Positions 19,276 to 27,561 of a stretch of DNA of 64,000 bases are shown here, one piece after another. Numbering within the stretch: position 1 is the stretch's first letter; the number at the start of each line of letters is the position of its first letter. A program made the position numbers and the translations under genes. The stretch comes from Bacillota bacterium. Its GTDB lineage: Bacteria > Bacillota > Bacilli > Alicyclobacillales > SLC66. The stretch spans positions 36,156-100,155 of the forward strand of contig JAKACX010000003.1 of assembly GCA_021821055.1 (NCBI GenBank), in the 5' to 3' direction. The notes below the pieces were generated by a model, which saw nothing but the letters and a program-made list of their open reading frames with translations, was not told the DNA's origin and did no database searches.

Positions 19276-21024
19276 TCATTGGACCGCCTCGCCGTAGATC
19301 CCCACGCGATTGCGCCCGGCCTGCTTGGAACCCACGTACATCGCCCGGTCCGCGTTACGCAGCAGGCTCTGCGGGCTGTCCGCCATTTCCGGGTACGTCG
19401 CGACGCCGATGCTGGCCGTCACCCGCACCGGGAGCGCCGCCGTGTTTCCCACCGGCGGCACCGAAATCGGCGTCGCCTCCACGGCCCGGCGCAGCCGCTC
19501 CGCAATCTGCACGCCCGTGTCGATCGACGCGCGCGGCAGAATAATCATGAACTCCTCGCCGCCGTAACGGCAGACCACATCCCGGTCGCGCACCTGGTGT
19601 TTGAGGATCTGCGCCACGCGCTGCAACACGGCGTTCCCCACATCGTGGCCGAACGCGTCATTGACCGACTTGAAGAAGTCCAGATCGACCACGAGCAGCG
19701 ACACGGGCGCCCCCGTCTCGTTCGATTCCGCGCACATCTCCTCGAGAGTCTCGACAAAGTAACGATAATTATACACGCCTGTGAGTTGATCCGTATAGGA
19801 CTGCACCCTCGACTGCTGCAGCTTGCGCGCGTTCCACAGTCCGACCGCCGCCTGCCCCGCGAGAATCTGCGTCATCTTCAGGTCGCGCTTGCAAAAACCG
19901 TTACTCTCCCTGTTCGTCATGACCAGAATCCCCAGTCGATGCTCCTGGTACACGATCGGAACGATGAGGATGGACGGACTGCGCATCCACTCGTCGACAG
20001 TCTCCGGTATACCGGTCAGGGAGCGGGCCGTCCGCCGTTGCAGCAACGGACGCCTGTCGCTGAACTTGCGGCCGATCAGGCCCTCTCCGTCCTGGACGCT
20101 CCAGTTGCTCGCGGCCTCCTCCATGCCCGGAGCGTGCGCGCGCACGACGCTCACGCGCAGGACGCCGAGCTCGTCCGGCAGGAAAAGCACGGCGACGGTC
20201 GCCTGGACCAGATTCGGAACGGTGTCCATGAGCCCCGTGACCAACAGGTCGGCGCTCAGATCGCGGTTCAGCTTGATGGACGCGTCGCTGATCGCCGACA
20301 GTTGTTGATTGGCGATCAAGAGATCGGAGTATATCCGAAATCCGATCAGGCCGATCACAAACGCGCCGAACGCCGCCGGGAACCAGTCCGGGCCGTACGC
20401 GTGCAGGACGATGACAAAGACCCAGGCGAGCAGCAGTTCATTGACCGCGGCGATCAGTTCCCAGAGCACTCCCAGGGGCGACAGGCTTCCGCGGGCGCGT
20501 CCAAGCAGGTGCACGAGGCCCCGCGTCATCAGAAAATTCACCGCCGTTCCCGTCACAAAGAAGGCTGTCACCGGCCAGACGACCCGCCCGAGAGGCGTGG
20601 ACCAGTCGTCGGGCATCAGGGTCCCTCCCGCCAGGTGGAACGCCAGCGCGGCCCCCAGAGCCATCAGGGTGTAAACGGCAAAATTCATCAGCACGCGAAA
20701 CCAGCCCAGGTGCCTGCCCATGACCACCTGGCTCGCCATCCACGAAACGAACGCGAGCAGGACGGCCAGCACCACGCCGAACTGAAGGAACAGCGGGATG
20801 ACGACGCTCAGCACCACGCTGGACCACTGCTCGCCGAGACGCACGGGAAACGCCCAGGCGATGAGGAGAAGCAGGAAATAGGCCGCGAGGAGCAACCAGT
20901 GTTCCCCGGTCGTCGGCCACAAGGGCGGCCGCCGGACGGCGCACCAGACGAGCAATACTGCAGCGAGACTGGACAACACGGCCGCGATTGTGAGAAAGCT
21001 CGCGTGGATGCGCTGCGCCGCCAT
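19276..21024 (-). CDS. Membrane diguanylate cyclase with GAF-like and GGDEF domains
   Basis: Multi-TM N-terminus, central GAF-like region, C-terminal RYGGEEFMIILPRA with upstream RDRD. Confidence 0.92.
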   Translation of the reverse strand: MAAQRIHASFLTIAAVLSSLAAVLLVWCAVRRPPLWPTTGEHWLLLAAYFLLLLIAWAFPVRLGEQWSSVVLSVVIPLFLQFGVVLAVLLAFVSWMASQVVMGRHLGWFRVLMNFAVYTLMALGAALAFHLAGGTLMPDDWSTPLGRVVWPVTAFFVTGTAVNFLMTRGLVHLLGRARGSLSPLGVLWELIAAVNELLLAWVFVIVLHAYGPDWFPAAFGAFVIGLIGFRIYSDLLIANQQLSAISDASIKLNRDLSADLLVTGLMDTVPNLVQATVAVLFLPDELGVLRVSVVRAHAPGMEEAASNWSVQDGEGLIGRKFSDRRPLLQRRTARSLTGIPETVDEWMRSPSILIVPIVYQEHRLGILVMTNRESNGFCKRDLKMTQILAGQAAVGLWNARKLQQSRVQSYTDQLTGVYNYRYFVETLEEMCAESNETGAPVSLLVVDLDFFKSVNDAFGHDVGNAVLQRVAQILKHQVRDRDVVCRYGGEEFMIILPRASIDTGVQIAERLRRAVEATPISVPPVGNTAALPVRVTASIGVATYPEMADSPQSLLRNADRAMYVGSKQAGRNRVGIYGEAVQ

Positions 21025-21042
21025 CCGACATCCCCCCCGCGT

Positions 21043-21483
21043 TCAAGGCGCCAATTGAGCAATCATGCGAATGGCGCGACGCACATCTGTCTCGTCCTCC
21101 AGTTCGACAAACAGGGCCTGGGAACGTTTGGCGGCCTCCAGCAAGGCAGCGACGTCCGTCCAGCACCGCTGTTCCGAACTTGGGACATATGTTATGAAGC
21201 GATATGAACGCTGCAGCCTCGTGACGATGAAGGCGATCTCGTCCGAGGCGCTCTTGTCGACAATCAGCACCTCGATCGGCCCGTGAGCCTGAGAGAAGAT
21301 CTCAAGCGACAGTTTGCGGACGAACCATTCGATCCAGTCGCTCGCATGGTCCACCACGACAATGACCGCCGGCACCCCGGCACGGGATTTCCGCTCGCCG
21401 ACCCAACGCCACATCCGCCACGCCAGTGTTACGAAACCATAAACCGCAAACCCCACCACGACGATCGATGCCAACTCGGCCAC
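21043..21483 (-). CDS. Hypothetical membrane-anchored protein (146 aa), possibly a short GT2-like Rossmann domain
   Basis: One N-terminal TM then VIVVVDHASDWIEWFVRKLS...IEVLIVDKSASDE; GTG start with strong SD; next to the GGDEF gene. Confidence 0.6.
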   Translation of the reverse strand: MAELASIVVVGFAVYGFVTLAWRMWRWVGERKSRAGVPAVIVVVDHASDWIEWFVRKLSLEIFSQAHGPIEVLIVDKSASDEIAFIVTRLQRSYRFITYVPSSEQRCWTDVAALLEAAKRSQALFVELEDETDVRRAIRMIAQLAP

Positions 21484-21633
21484 CGCTCCCCCCGCAGCGT
21501 AGTCAGACCGCTCAAGTGGAGCCAGTGTATGCCGTTTCGGGGCCGCGCGTGATGATCATGGAATTCCCCAAATACCGCTACAATTTTTCTATCGCTATTT
21601 TACCATTACTCGCTGTTTGGAAACAGTGAATTT

Positions 21634-21674
21634 GCAAAAAAGAGGGCGCACCGCTCTCACAAGGCGGTGCGCCC
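21634..21674 (-). terminator. Rho-independent terminator downstream of metK
   Basis: GGGCGCACCGC-9nt-GCGGTGCGCCC; T-run on the minus strand (CTCTTTTTTGC). Confidence 0.9.
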
Positions 21675-21747
21675 CAAACGGGGTTAGGGTGTTCTCCGAA
21701 AGCATTCGCGGATTGCCTCGATTTTGTGGGGGTACCCGAGTATTTTT

Positions 21748-22995
21748 CTATTGGATTTCACTCCGGGCTTCTTCACGGTCCCCCTCGGCGTTTGCCGCAA
21801 GTCCGGCGTCGGCGCGCAGCAGGACCGCGCGGTCCGTGCGCTCCCACGGCAGGTCCAGGTCATCCCGCCCAAAGTGTCCGTACGCCGCCGTCTGGCGATA
21901 AATCGGACGGCGCAGGTCGAGCGCCTTGATGATGCCGGCAGGCCGAAGATCAAAGTTGCGCAACACCAGCCGTTCAATCGCGTCGTCGTCAATCGCGCCC
22001 GTCCCGAACGTATCCACCGCGATCGACACCGGCCGCGCCACGCCGATCGCATACGCGATCTGCACCTCACAGCGGTCCGCCAGCCCCGCCGCCACCACAT
22101 TTTTCGCGACGTACCGCGCCGCGTAGGCGGCCGACCGGTCAACCTTGGTCGGATCCTTGCCCGAGAACGCGCCTCCGCCGTGACGCGCGTAACCGCCGTA
22201 CGTGTCGACGATGATCTTGCGGCCTGTCAGCCCCGCGTCCCCCTGCGGTCCGCCGATGACGAAGCGTCCCGTGGGATTTATGAAATACTTCGTTTCCGCG
22301 TCCAGCAGTTCGCCGGGCACCACGGCGTCGACCACCAGTCTGCGCAGGTCCCGTTCGATGGTCTCCTGATCGACAAGCGGGTGGTGCTGCGTCGAGATCA
22401 CCACCGTATCCACGCGCACAGGCTGGTTGCCCACGTACTCCACCGTCACCTGCGTCTTGCCGTCCGGCCGCAGGTAGCTCACCAGGCGCTCCTTGCGCAC
22501 CTGCGCCAGCCGGCGCGCCAAACGGTGCGCCAGCGAGATAGGCAGCGGCATGAGTTCTTCCGTCTCATTGCAGGCGAAACCGAACATCAGCCCCTGGTCC
22601 CCCGCGCCGATCAGCGAGATTTCCTCATCTTCCGTCATGTCTCCGCGCCGCGCTTCCAGCGCCTTGTTCACGCCGACGGCAATATCGGACGACTGCTCGT
22701 CGATCGACGTGATCACGGCGCACGTGTCCGCGTCGAAGCCGAACTTCGCGCGCGTGTAACCCAGTTCTCTTATGGTTTCCCGAACCACGCGGGGAATATC
22801 CACATAAGCCTCCGTCGTCACCTCGCCCGCCACCAGGACCAGGCCCGTTGTGACCGACGTCTCGCACGCCACCCGGGAATACGCGTCTTTTGACAAAAAG
22901 GCATCCAGCAACGCATCAGATATCTGATCACAAATTTTATCGGGATGACCCTCAGTCACCGATTCTGAAGTGAACAATCGCCGCCGCGCCGTCAT
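21748..22995 (-). CDS. metK: S-adenosylmethionine synthetase
   Basis: [59 protein letters not shown]. Confidence 0.97.
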   Translation of the reverse strand: MTARRRLFTSESVTEGHPDKICDQISDALLDAFLSKDAYSRVACETSVTTGLVLVAGEVTTEAYVDIPRVVRETIRELGYTRAKFGFDADTCAVITSIDEQSSDIAVGVNKALEARRGDMTEDEEISLIGAGDQGLMFGFACNETEELMPLPISLAHRLARRLAQVRKERLVSYLRPDGKTQVTVEYVGNQPVRVDTVVISTQHHPLVDQETIERDLRRLVVDAVVPGELLDAETKYFINPTGRFVIGGPQGDAGLTGRKIIVDTYGGYARHGGGAFSGKDPTKVDRSAAYAARYVAKNVVAAGLADRCEVQIAYAIGVARPVSIAVDTFGTGAIDDDAIERLVLRNFDLRPAGIIKALDLRRPIYRQTAAYGHFGRDDLDLPWERTDRAVLLRADAGLAANAEGDREEARSEIQ

Positions 22996-23105
22996 CGAGC
23001 CACCTCCCCAACAGAATACAGGCGGTACACCCGCAGTACGGCTGCAGGGGCAGCGGGGCATCCAAACGCCCGTGCGCGCGCAGCCATGCGGCCACCATAG
23101 CAAAC

Positions 23106-23134
23106 ACTCTAGTACAGACCACCCCCGGTGTCAA
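23106..23134 (-). promoter_or_regulatory. SigmaA-type promoter for metK
   Basis: TTGACA (23129-23134)-17 bp-TAGAGT (23106-23111) on minus strand. Confidence 0.65.
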
Positions 23135-23189
23135 CGAATGGGCCCGGGCGAATCCTTCCATAGAATAGATTCGGGATTCCCTGCGCCGC

Positions 23190-23221
23190 AAAACCGTCCC
23201 CGCGAACGAGGGGACGGTTTT
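23190..23221. terminator. Bidirectional-type terminator hairpin
   Basis: AAAACCGTCCCC-GCGAACGA-GGGGACGGTTTT, perfect 12-bp stem between SASP gene and metK. Confidence 0.85.
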
Positions 23222-23284
23222 GCGCTGACCATGCATCGTATTCATTTCCGGGGGGAAGTGTGACGGGAGCGGCGTGCGGGCGGG

Positions 23285-23503
23285 CTAGAGGGGTTTTTCC
23301 TGTGCCAGCGCAAGTTCCGCGAACGCCACCAGCTTCCTCGTCATCTGTCCGCCGACCCGTCCGGCGTCTTTTGTCATGACCTCGCCCCAGTAGTCTTCGC
23401 TGCCCTGGAACACCGGCAGTCCCAGCTCGGACGCGATCTCGTACTTCATGTCATCCAGCGCCTTGTGCGATCCCTTGATGATCTGTGTGAATCCGCTCGC
23501 CAT
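23285..23503 (-). CDS. Small acid-soluble spore protein, alpha/beta type
   Basis: 72 aa; EIASELGLPVFQGSEDYWGEVMTKDAGRVGGQMTRKLV. Confidence 0.92.
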   Translation of the reverse strand: MASGFTQIIKGSHKALDDMKYEIASELGLPVFQGSEDYWGEVMTKDAGRVGGQMTRKLVAFAELALAQEKPL

Positions 23504-23773
23504 GACGACCACGCTCCTTCCTGCAGAGTGTCTTGTTGCGACACGCATATTGTGCACCGCCGCGCGGCGTGTCAGGACGTTAGATTTTGTCGCATTCACC
23601 CCGGATCTTCAATGGAATCGAGCCCGTCCGCCGCCCCCTTGCGCCCCTCGCCGCATCCGTCTGACGGCGCGCGGGCGCGGGCTTTGCGCCCCGTGAACGG
23701 CGCCGCATACAGACGGCGCGGACGCGTGCCGGAGTGGATTGCCAGCCAATAAGCGGTTCGCCGTCCGGCTCCC

Positions 23774-24499
23774 TCAGCGCCGCCGTTCGCGCGCCTCGTT
23801 CCAAGCGCGCCAGGCAAACAGCGGCAGCGCGAGCTGGCGCTTGAAACGGCGCGGTTCCTTCACGAGGCGGTACAGCCATTCCAGGTGGGCCCGACGCCAC
23901 ACTAGAGGCGCCCGCTTCACCGTGCCCCCCAGGATGTCGATCACGCCGCCGATGCCCATGGCAAGCGGCGCCCCCAGGCTCTCCCTGTGCTCCCGAATGA
24001 ACAGGTCCTGCCGCGGCTGGCCCAGCCCCACGAGCAAGAGGTGCGGCGCGAACGACCGCACAGACTCGACGACCAACGGGATGTCCGCGGCGCCAAAATA
24101 CCCGTTGCGTCCCGCCGCCTGCACGCCCGGATAACGGGCGCGCACTGTCTCGAGCGCCTTTTGCAGGGAATCCTCTGCGGCGCCGAGAAGGAACACCCGC
24201 AAGCCGTGCCGCGCGGCGTATGCCAGCAGTCGTTCCGTCAATTCCGCCCCCGTCACCCGCTCCGGCAACGGCTCACCGTACCAGCGCGACGCAATGACGA
24301 CGCCCACGCCGTCGGCCGTCACAAGATCGGCGGCGGCGGCGGCCGACCGCAAGTCCCCGCGCTGCTGAGCGGCCATGACAAATTCCGGCCCGGCGGTCAA
24401 CACGACCCGGTTCCCATCGCCCTCCATGTAGGCAACGCAGCGCGCGAACGCCTCATCTTCGCTGACGTGGGCGAAATCGATGCCGAGGATCGATACCAT
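23774..24499 (-). CDS. WecG/TagA/CpsF family glycosyltransferase
   Basis: LTAGPEFVMAAQQ..LVTADGVGVV.., LLVGLGQPRQDLFIREH, GIGGVIDILGGTVKRAP. Confidence 0.95.
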   Translation of the reverse strand: MVSILGIDFAHVSEDEAFARCVAYMEGDGNRVVLTAGPEFVMAAQQRGDLRSAAAAADLVTADGVGVVIASRWYGEPLPERVTGAELTERLLAYAARHGLRVFLLGAAEDSLQKALETVRARYPGVQAAGRNGYFGAADIPLVVESVRSFAPHLLLVGLGQPRQDLFIREHRESLGAPLAMGIGGVIDILGGTVKRAPLVWRRAHLEWLYRLVKEPRRFKRQLALPLFAWRAWNEARERRR

Positions 24500-24846
24500 T
24501 TACGAATTCACACGCTTTCCATCGTGGAGATGCACTGCCCCAAGCTACAAACAAAGAACCGAACATCCACGGGGGAGTCCGGTCCAGTTTGAAACATCTA
24601 TTGCTTGATAAAAACATATCTCTCAATCTATATATGTCCATCTATAGTCTGCACCCTATGCCCCGAACATACGCTCTGCACTCTAGACACCGCGCACCGC
24701 ATATTTGCTTGCATCGCCACGCTGTGGGGAGAAGGGAACGTGGGGGATTAGTATCCTAGGGGGGACTAGGTTCCGTTCCATTCTCCCTCAGCCGTGACTC
24801 CGAGCGATCCTCTCTCGTGCATCAACCGTCCGTGCGCGACCACTTT

Positions 24847-24942
24847 CGGCAGCCCGGCCATCGTAGCGGCTTTCGCCCAAGGCGTCACCCACTCGTAGAT
24901 CCGAGGCTTTGCGTCCCTGCCTTTCGGCAGGTTTGCCTTTAT
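24847..24942 (-). ncRNA. Cyclic di-GMP-I (GEMM-I) riboswitch
   Basis: Minus strand ATAAAGGCAAACCTGCCGAAAGGCAGGGACGCAAAGCCTCGGATCTACGAGTGGGTGACGCCTTGGGCGAAAGCCGCTACGATGGCCGGGCTGCCG matches the GEMM-I consensus (GGCAAACC, GAAA tetraloop hairpin, GGGACGCAAAGCC, ATGGCCGGGCTGCCG). Confidence 0.93.
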
Positions 24943-24963
24943 CGAGAGGCCTCTCTGGTGCCC

Positions 24964-24992
24964 ATTATACGACCTTCGACAACATTTGACAA
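24964..24992 (-). promoter_or_regulatory. SigmaA promoter driving the GEMM riboswitch RNA
   Basis: TTGTCA (24987-24992)-17 bp-TATAAT (24964-24969) on minus strand. Confidence 0.88.
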
Positions 24993-25018
24993 GCTCTGCG
25001 CGAAAAAAATGAGAAAAA

Positions 25019-26005
25019 TCATGGAGTCAACGCCGGGTCAATGAAATCCGTAAAGACAATCGGGTCCGTTTTCGATCCATCGGGATTCTGCGGCGGCGCC
25101 ACATAGCTCTGTCCCGTGGCGTACACCGTACCCTGGGCGTCCTTGACCTGGTACTGGATCTGGAGATTCTGCACGCCCGACACGTCGACCGACACCGCGG
25201 CGGGAGCGGATCCTCCCTGCATCCACGGCGTCTGCGCGAGCGTGACGCCGTCGCCGAGGAAGACGAGGCGCACGGTGCCATTGTAGTTCTTGCTGAGGTC
25301 ATCCACCGCAAACAGGCCCGTGAGTGTGCGGTACCGGCCGCCCAGGTTGTAGTCCAGGCCCGGGATCTTGGACGTCTGGCCGGGCATGATGCCCCATTCC
25401 ACAGTCGACGACCCTGGATACAGTTGGCCAATGACGGTCGCGGGCCACTGGTTGGTCAGCCGGCCGCCCGGGTACAGCGTCGTATTGGCGAAGTCCCCCA
25501 GCAGCGTCGACGGCGTCAGCGCGGTCAGCGCGGTGGCGCCCGCCGGCAGAGAAGATCCGGCAGCGGGCGCAAAGTTTACATTGCCCGCCGTGTCCACCGT
25601 GGTCTTGAGACCGGTCGCCTGCATGTAGGCGGCCGTCGTGGCCGGCACATCGGCGTACGACGTACCGTTCGTCACGCCGCCAGGCAGCGCCGTCCCGTTA
25701 TAGAAGACGCGGAGCGGCTGCGCGGACGGCGGCGCCGTCACCATGACCGCGGCGGGACTGTTCACCCACGCCACGTGCGCCCCGAGGGCGTGGGCAACGG
25801 TACTGATGGGAACATAGACATTGTAGTTGTAGATCATTGGCTGCGCCGTGACCGTGACGGGACGGCCGTTCAGCTGGATGCCAATATTGTCAAATTCGGC
25901 GCGCACCATCTGGACCCCGGTCGACGCGTACGATGCGCCCGCCCACAGCACGGCGCTCGTCGCGACGCCCAGGGCAACGCTCCATTTCGGTTTCACACCA
26001 GACAC
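25019..26005 (-). CDS. Secreted protein with copper-amine-oxidase-N-like domain
   Basis: Signal peptide-like N-terminus; IQLNGRPVTVTAQPMIYNYNVYVPISTVAHALGAHVAW; paralog of the next gene. Confidence 0.8.
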   Translation of the reverse strand: MSGVKPKWSVALGVATSAVLWAGASYASTGVQMVRAEFDNIGIQLNGRPVTVTAQPMIYNYNVYVPISTVAHALGAHVAWVNSPAAVMVTAPPSAQPLRVFYNGTALPGGVTNGTSYADVPATTAAYMQATGLKTTVDTAGNVNFAPAAGSSLPAGATALTALTPSTLLGDFANTTLYPGGRLTNQWPATVIGQLYPGSSTVEWGIMPGQTSKIPGLDYNLGGRYRTLTGLFAVDDLSKNYNGTVRLVFLGDGVTLAQTPWMQGGSAPAAVSVDVSGVQNLQIQYQVKDAQGTVYATGQSYVAPPQNPDGSKTDPIVFTDFIDPALTP

Positions 26006-26033
26006 CTCCCGATGGACCCGCGAAGACGCGCGG

Positions 26034-27017
26034 TCAGTGAACGTTCACATTCGCAAAGTCGATATTGACAGCGTAACCCGCGGGCATGGACTGCCCCATC
26101 GCATACACCTTCGCGCCAATCTTGACGGAAAAGCCGATGGTCAACAACCTGACCCCCGACACATCCACGCTCACCGGCGCCGCCGGTTGGTGCAGGCCCA
26201 TCCAGGGCGACTGGTACAACTGCTTGCCGTTCCCCGATACCGTCAGTTGGACCTGCTCCTTGCCGTCCGACGCGTCGTCAAGCCCAAAATTGCCCGTGAG
26301 TTGCGAGTAGTGGCCCTGCAGATTGTACTCCACGCCAGGCACCTGTGAACCGCCCTTTGTCGAAGACGACCACACCAGGCTGTTCGCGTTCGGATACGGC
26401 ACCCCGTCGATGCGGGGCGCCCCGTCAGCCCAGCCGTAGGTCGGTCCCGCGAGTTGCGGGTGGAGCATCGCGTATGCTCCGTAGTCGCGGACGTCGTAGA
26501 ACGCCTGGATCGGCATGCCTGTCGACGGACCGCGGCCGATGTACGCGACGCGCTGGGCGTAGTTCACGTAGTACGGCTCATTTAGCGCTGTCGCAAGAGC
26601 AAAGGCGGACACATACGGATAGCCGCGGTAGTATGCGGTTTGGGTTCCGTTATACACGGGAAGACCGGCGTAATCCATGTTCCCTCGGCGGATCGTGGCG
26701 GGAGGATTCGCGGTCAGTTCCACCTGGCGTTTGGCGTTGTTCCAGGCGACCGACGCCCCCAGGCCATGAGCCACCGTGCTCACCGGCACGTAGACATTGT
26801 GATTGAAGATAAAGGGCTGCGCCGCTGTGTTGATGGTCGTGCCATTCGTGAGCAGCTTGATGTTGGCATAATGCGCGGCAATCGTCATCATGCCCGTGTT
26901 GGCGTACGTCAGACCGCCGAAACAGAGCGCTCCAATGCCGAGACCGGTTACGTACCCCGACAACGTCCGCTTCCATTTTTTCATTGCGCCAGTTCCCTCC
27001 TCCGGCCGACAAGTCAT
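26034..27017 (-). CDS. Secreted protein with copper-amine-oxidase-N-like domain, tandem paralog
   Basis: Signal peptide-like N-terminus; LLTNGTTINTAAQPFIFNHNVYVPVSTVAHGLGASVAW; C-terminal VSVDVSGVRLLTIGFSVK matches upstream paralog. Confidence 0.8.
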   Translation of the reverse strand: MTCRPEEGTGAMKKWKRTLSGYVTGLGIGALCFGGLTYANTGMMTIAAHYANIKLLTNGTTINTAAQPFIFNHNVYVPVSTVAHGLGASVAWNNAKRQVELTANPPATIRRGNMDYAGLPVYNGTQTAYYRGYPYVSAFALATALNEPYYVNYAQRVAYIGRGPSTGMPIQAFYDVRDYGAYAMLHPQLAGPTYGWADGAPRIDGVPYPNANSLVWSSSTKGGSQVPGVEYNLQGHYSQLTGNFGLDDASDGKEQVQLTVSGNGKQLYQSPWMGLHQPAAPVSVDVSGVRLLTIGFSVKIGAKVYAMGQSMPAGYAVNIDFANVNVH

Positions 27018-27107
27018 GTCCTATGATACTGGTTTGCAGCAGAGGCGACAATGTCAATATTGGTCACCAGCGCCATGTCCGCCGTCGCGCGAAGTGTCAG
27101 AAATCGT

Positions 27108-27137
27108 TTGACATCTGAAGCGGCATGGTGCTATGCT
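27108..27137 (+). promoter_or_regulatory. SigmaA-like promoter for the cold shock gene
   Basis: TTGACA (27108-27113)-18 bp-TATGCT (27132-27137). Confidence 0.6.
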
Positions 27138-27192
27138 ACAAATGCACACTAATTAGTAAGTACGCCTGTACTACTGTAGGGGGACTCAGACA

Positions 27193-27390
27193 GTGCAAGG
27201 AACTGTGAAGTGGTTCAACGGCGAAAAGGGCTACGGCTTCATTCGTGTGGATGGCGGCAACGACGTGTTCGTCCATTATACCGCGATCAACGGAGACGGC
27301 TACCGTACGCTTGAAGAAGGACAACAGGTAGAATTCGATATCGTGGAAGGTCAACGCGGCCCCCAAGCGGCGAACGTCACCAAGCTCTGA
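27193..27390 (+). CDS. Cold shock protein, CspA family
   Basis: [32 protein letters not shown] (RNP motifs). Confidence 0.97.
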   Translation: MQGTVKWFNGEKGYGFIRVDGGNDVFVHYTAINGDGYRTLEEGQQVEFDIVEGQRGPQAANVTKL

Positions 27391-27468
27391 GAATATCTTA
27401 CACCTTACGCGATCCTGGCGATGGGCTCATGAAGCCTGTCGTCTTTTTTGTGCGCCCGCACCCACCTG

Positions 27469-27502
27469 AAAAAGGGACGGCGCATGGGCGCCGTCCCTTT
27501 TT
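27469..27502. terminator. Bidirectional Rho-independent terminator
   Basis: AAAAAGGGACGGCGC-ATGG-GCGCCGTCCCTTTTT between convergent genes. Confidence 0.92.
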
Positions 27503-27561
27503 GCCTTTGACCGGTCGGTCGCGGGCCCTGTCGCCAGCGGCTCACTCCACTGGTCAAGGAC

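Noticed and set aside
18159-19544. 461-aa plus-strand ORF
   Set aside because: Antisense to the Mur ligase gene; low-complexity Arg/Pro content
19279-21207. 642-aa plus-strand ORF
   Set aside because: Antisense shadow of the GGDEF gene, Arg/His-rich, no recognisable motif
21724-22893. 389-aa plus-strand ORF
   Set aside because: Antisense to metK, which is unambiguous
22996-23180. SAM-I (S-box) riboswitch upstream of metK
   Set aside because: Leader is short and I could not find S-box consensus blocks; only a sigmaA-like promoter is apparent
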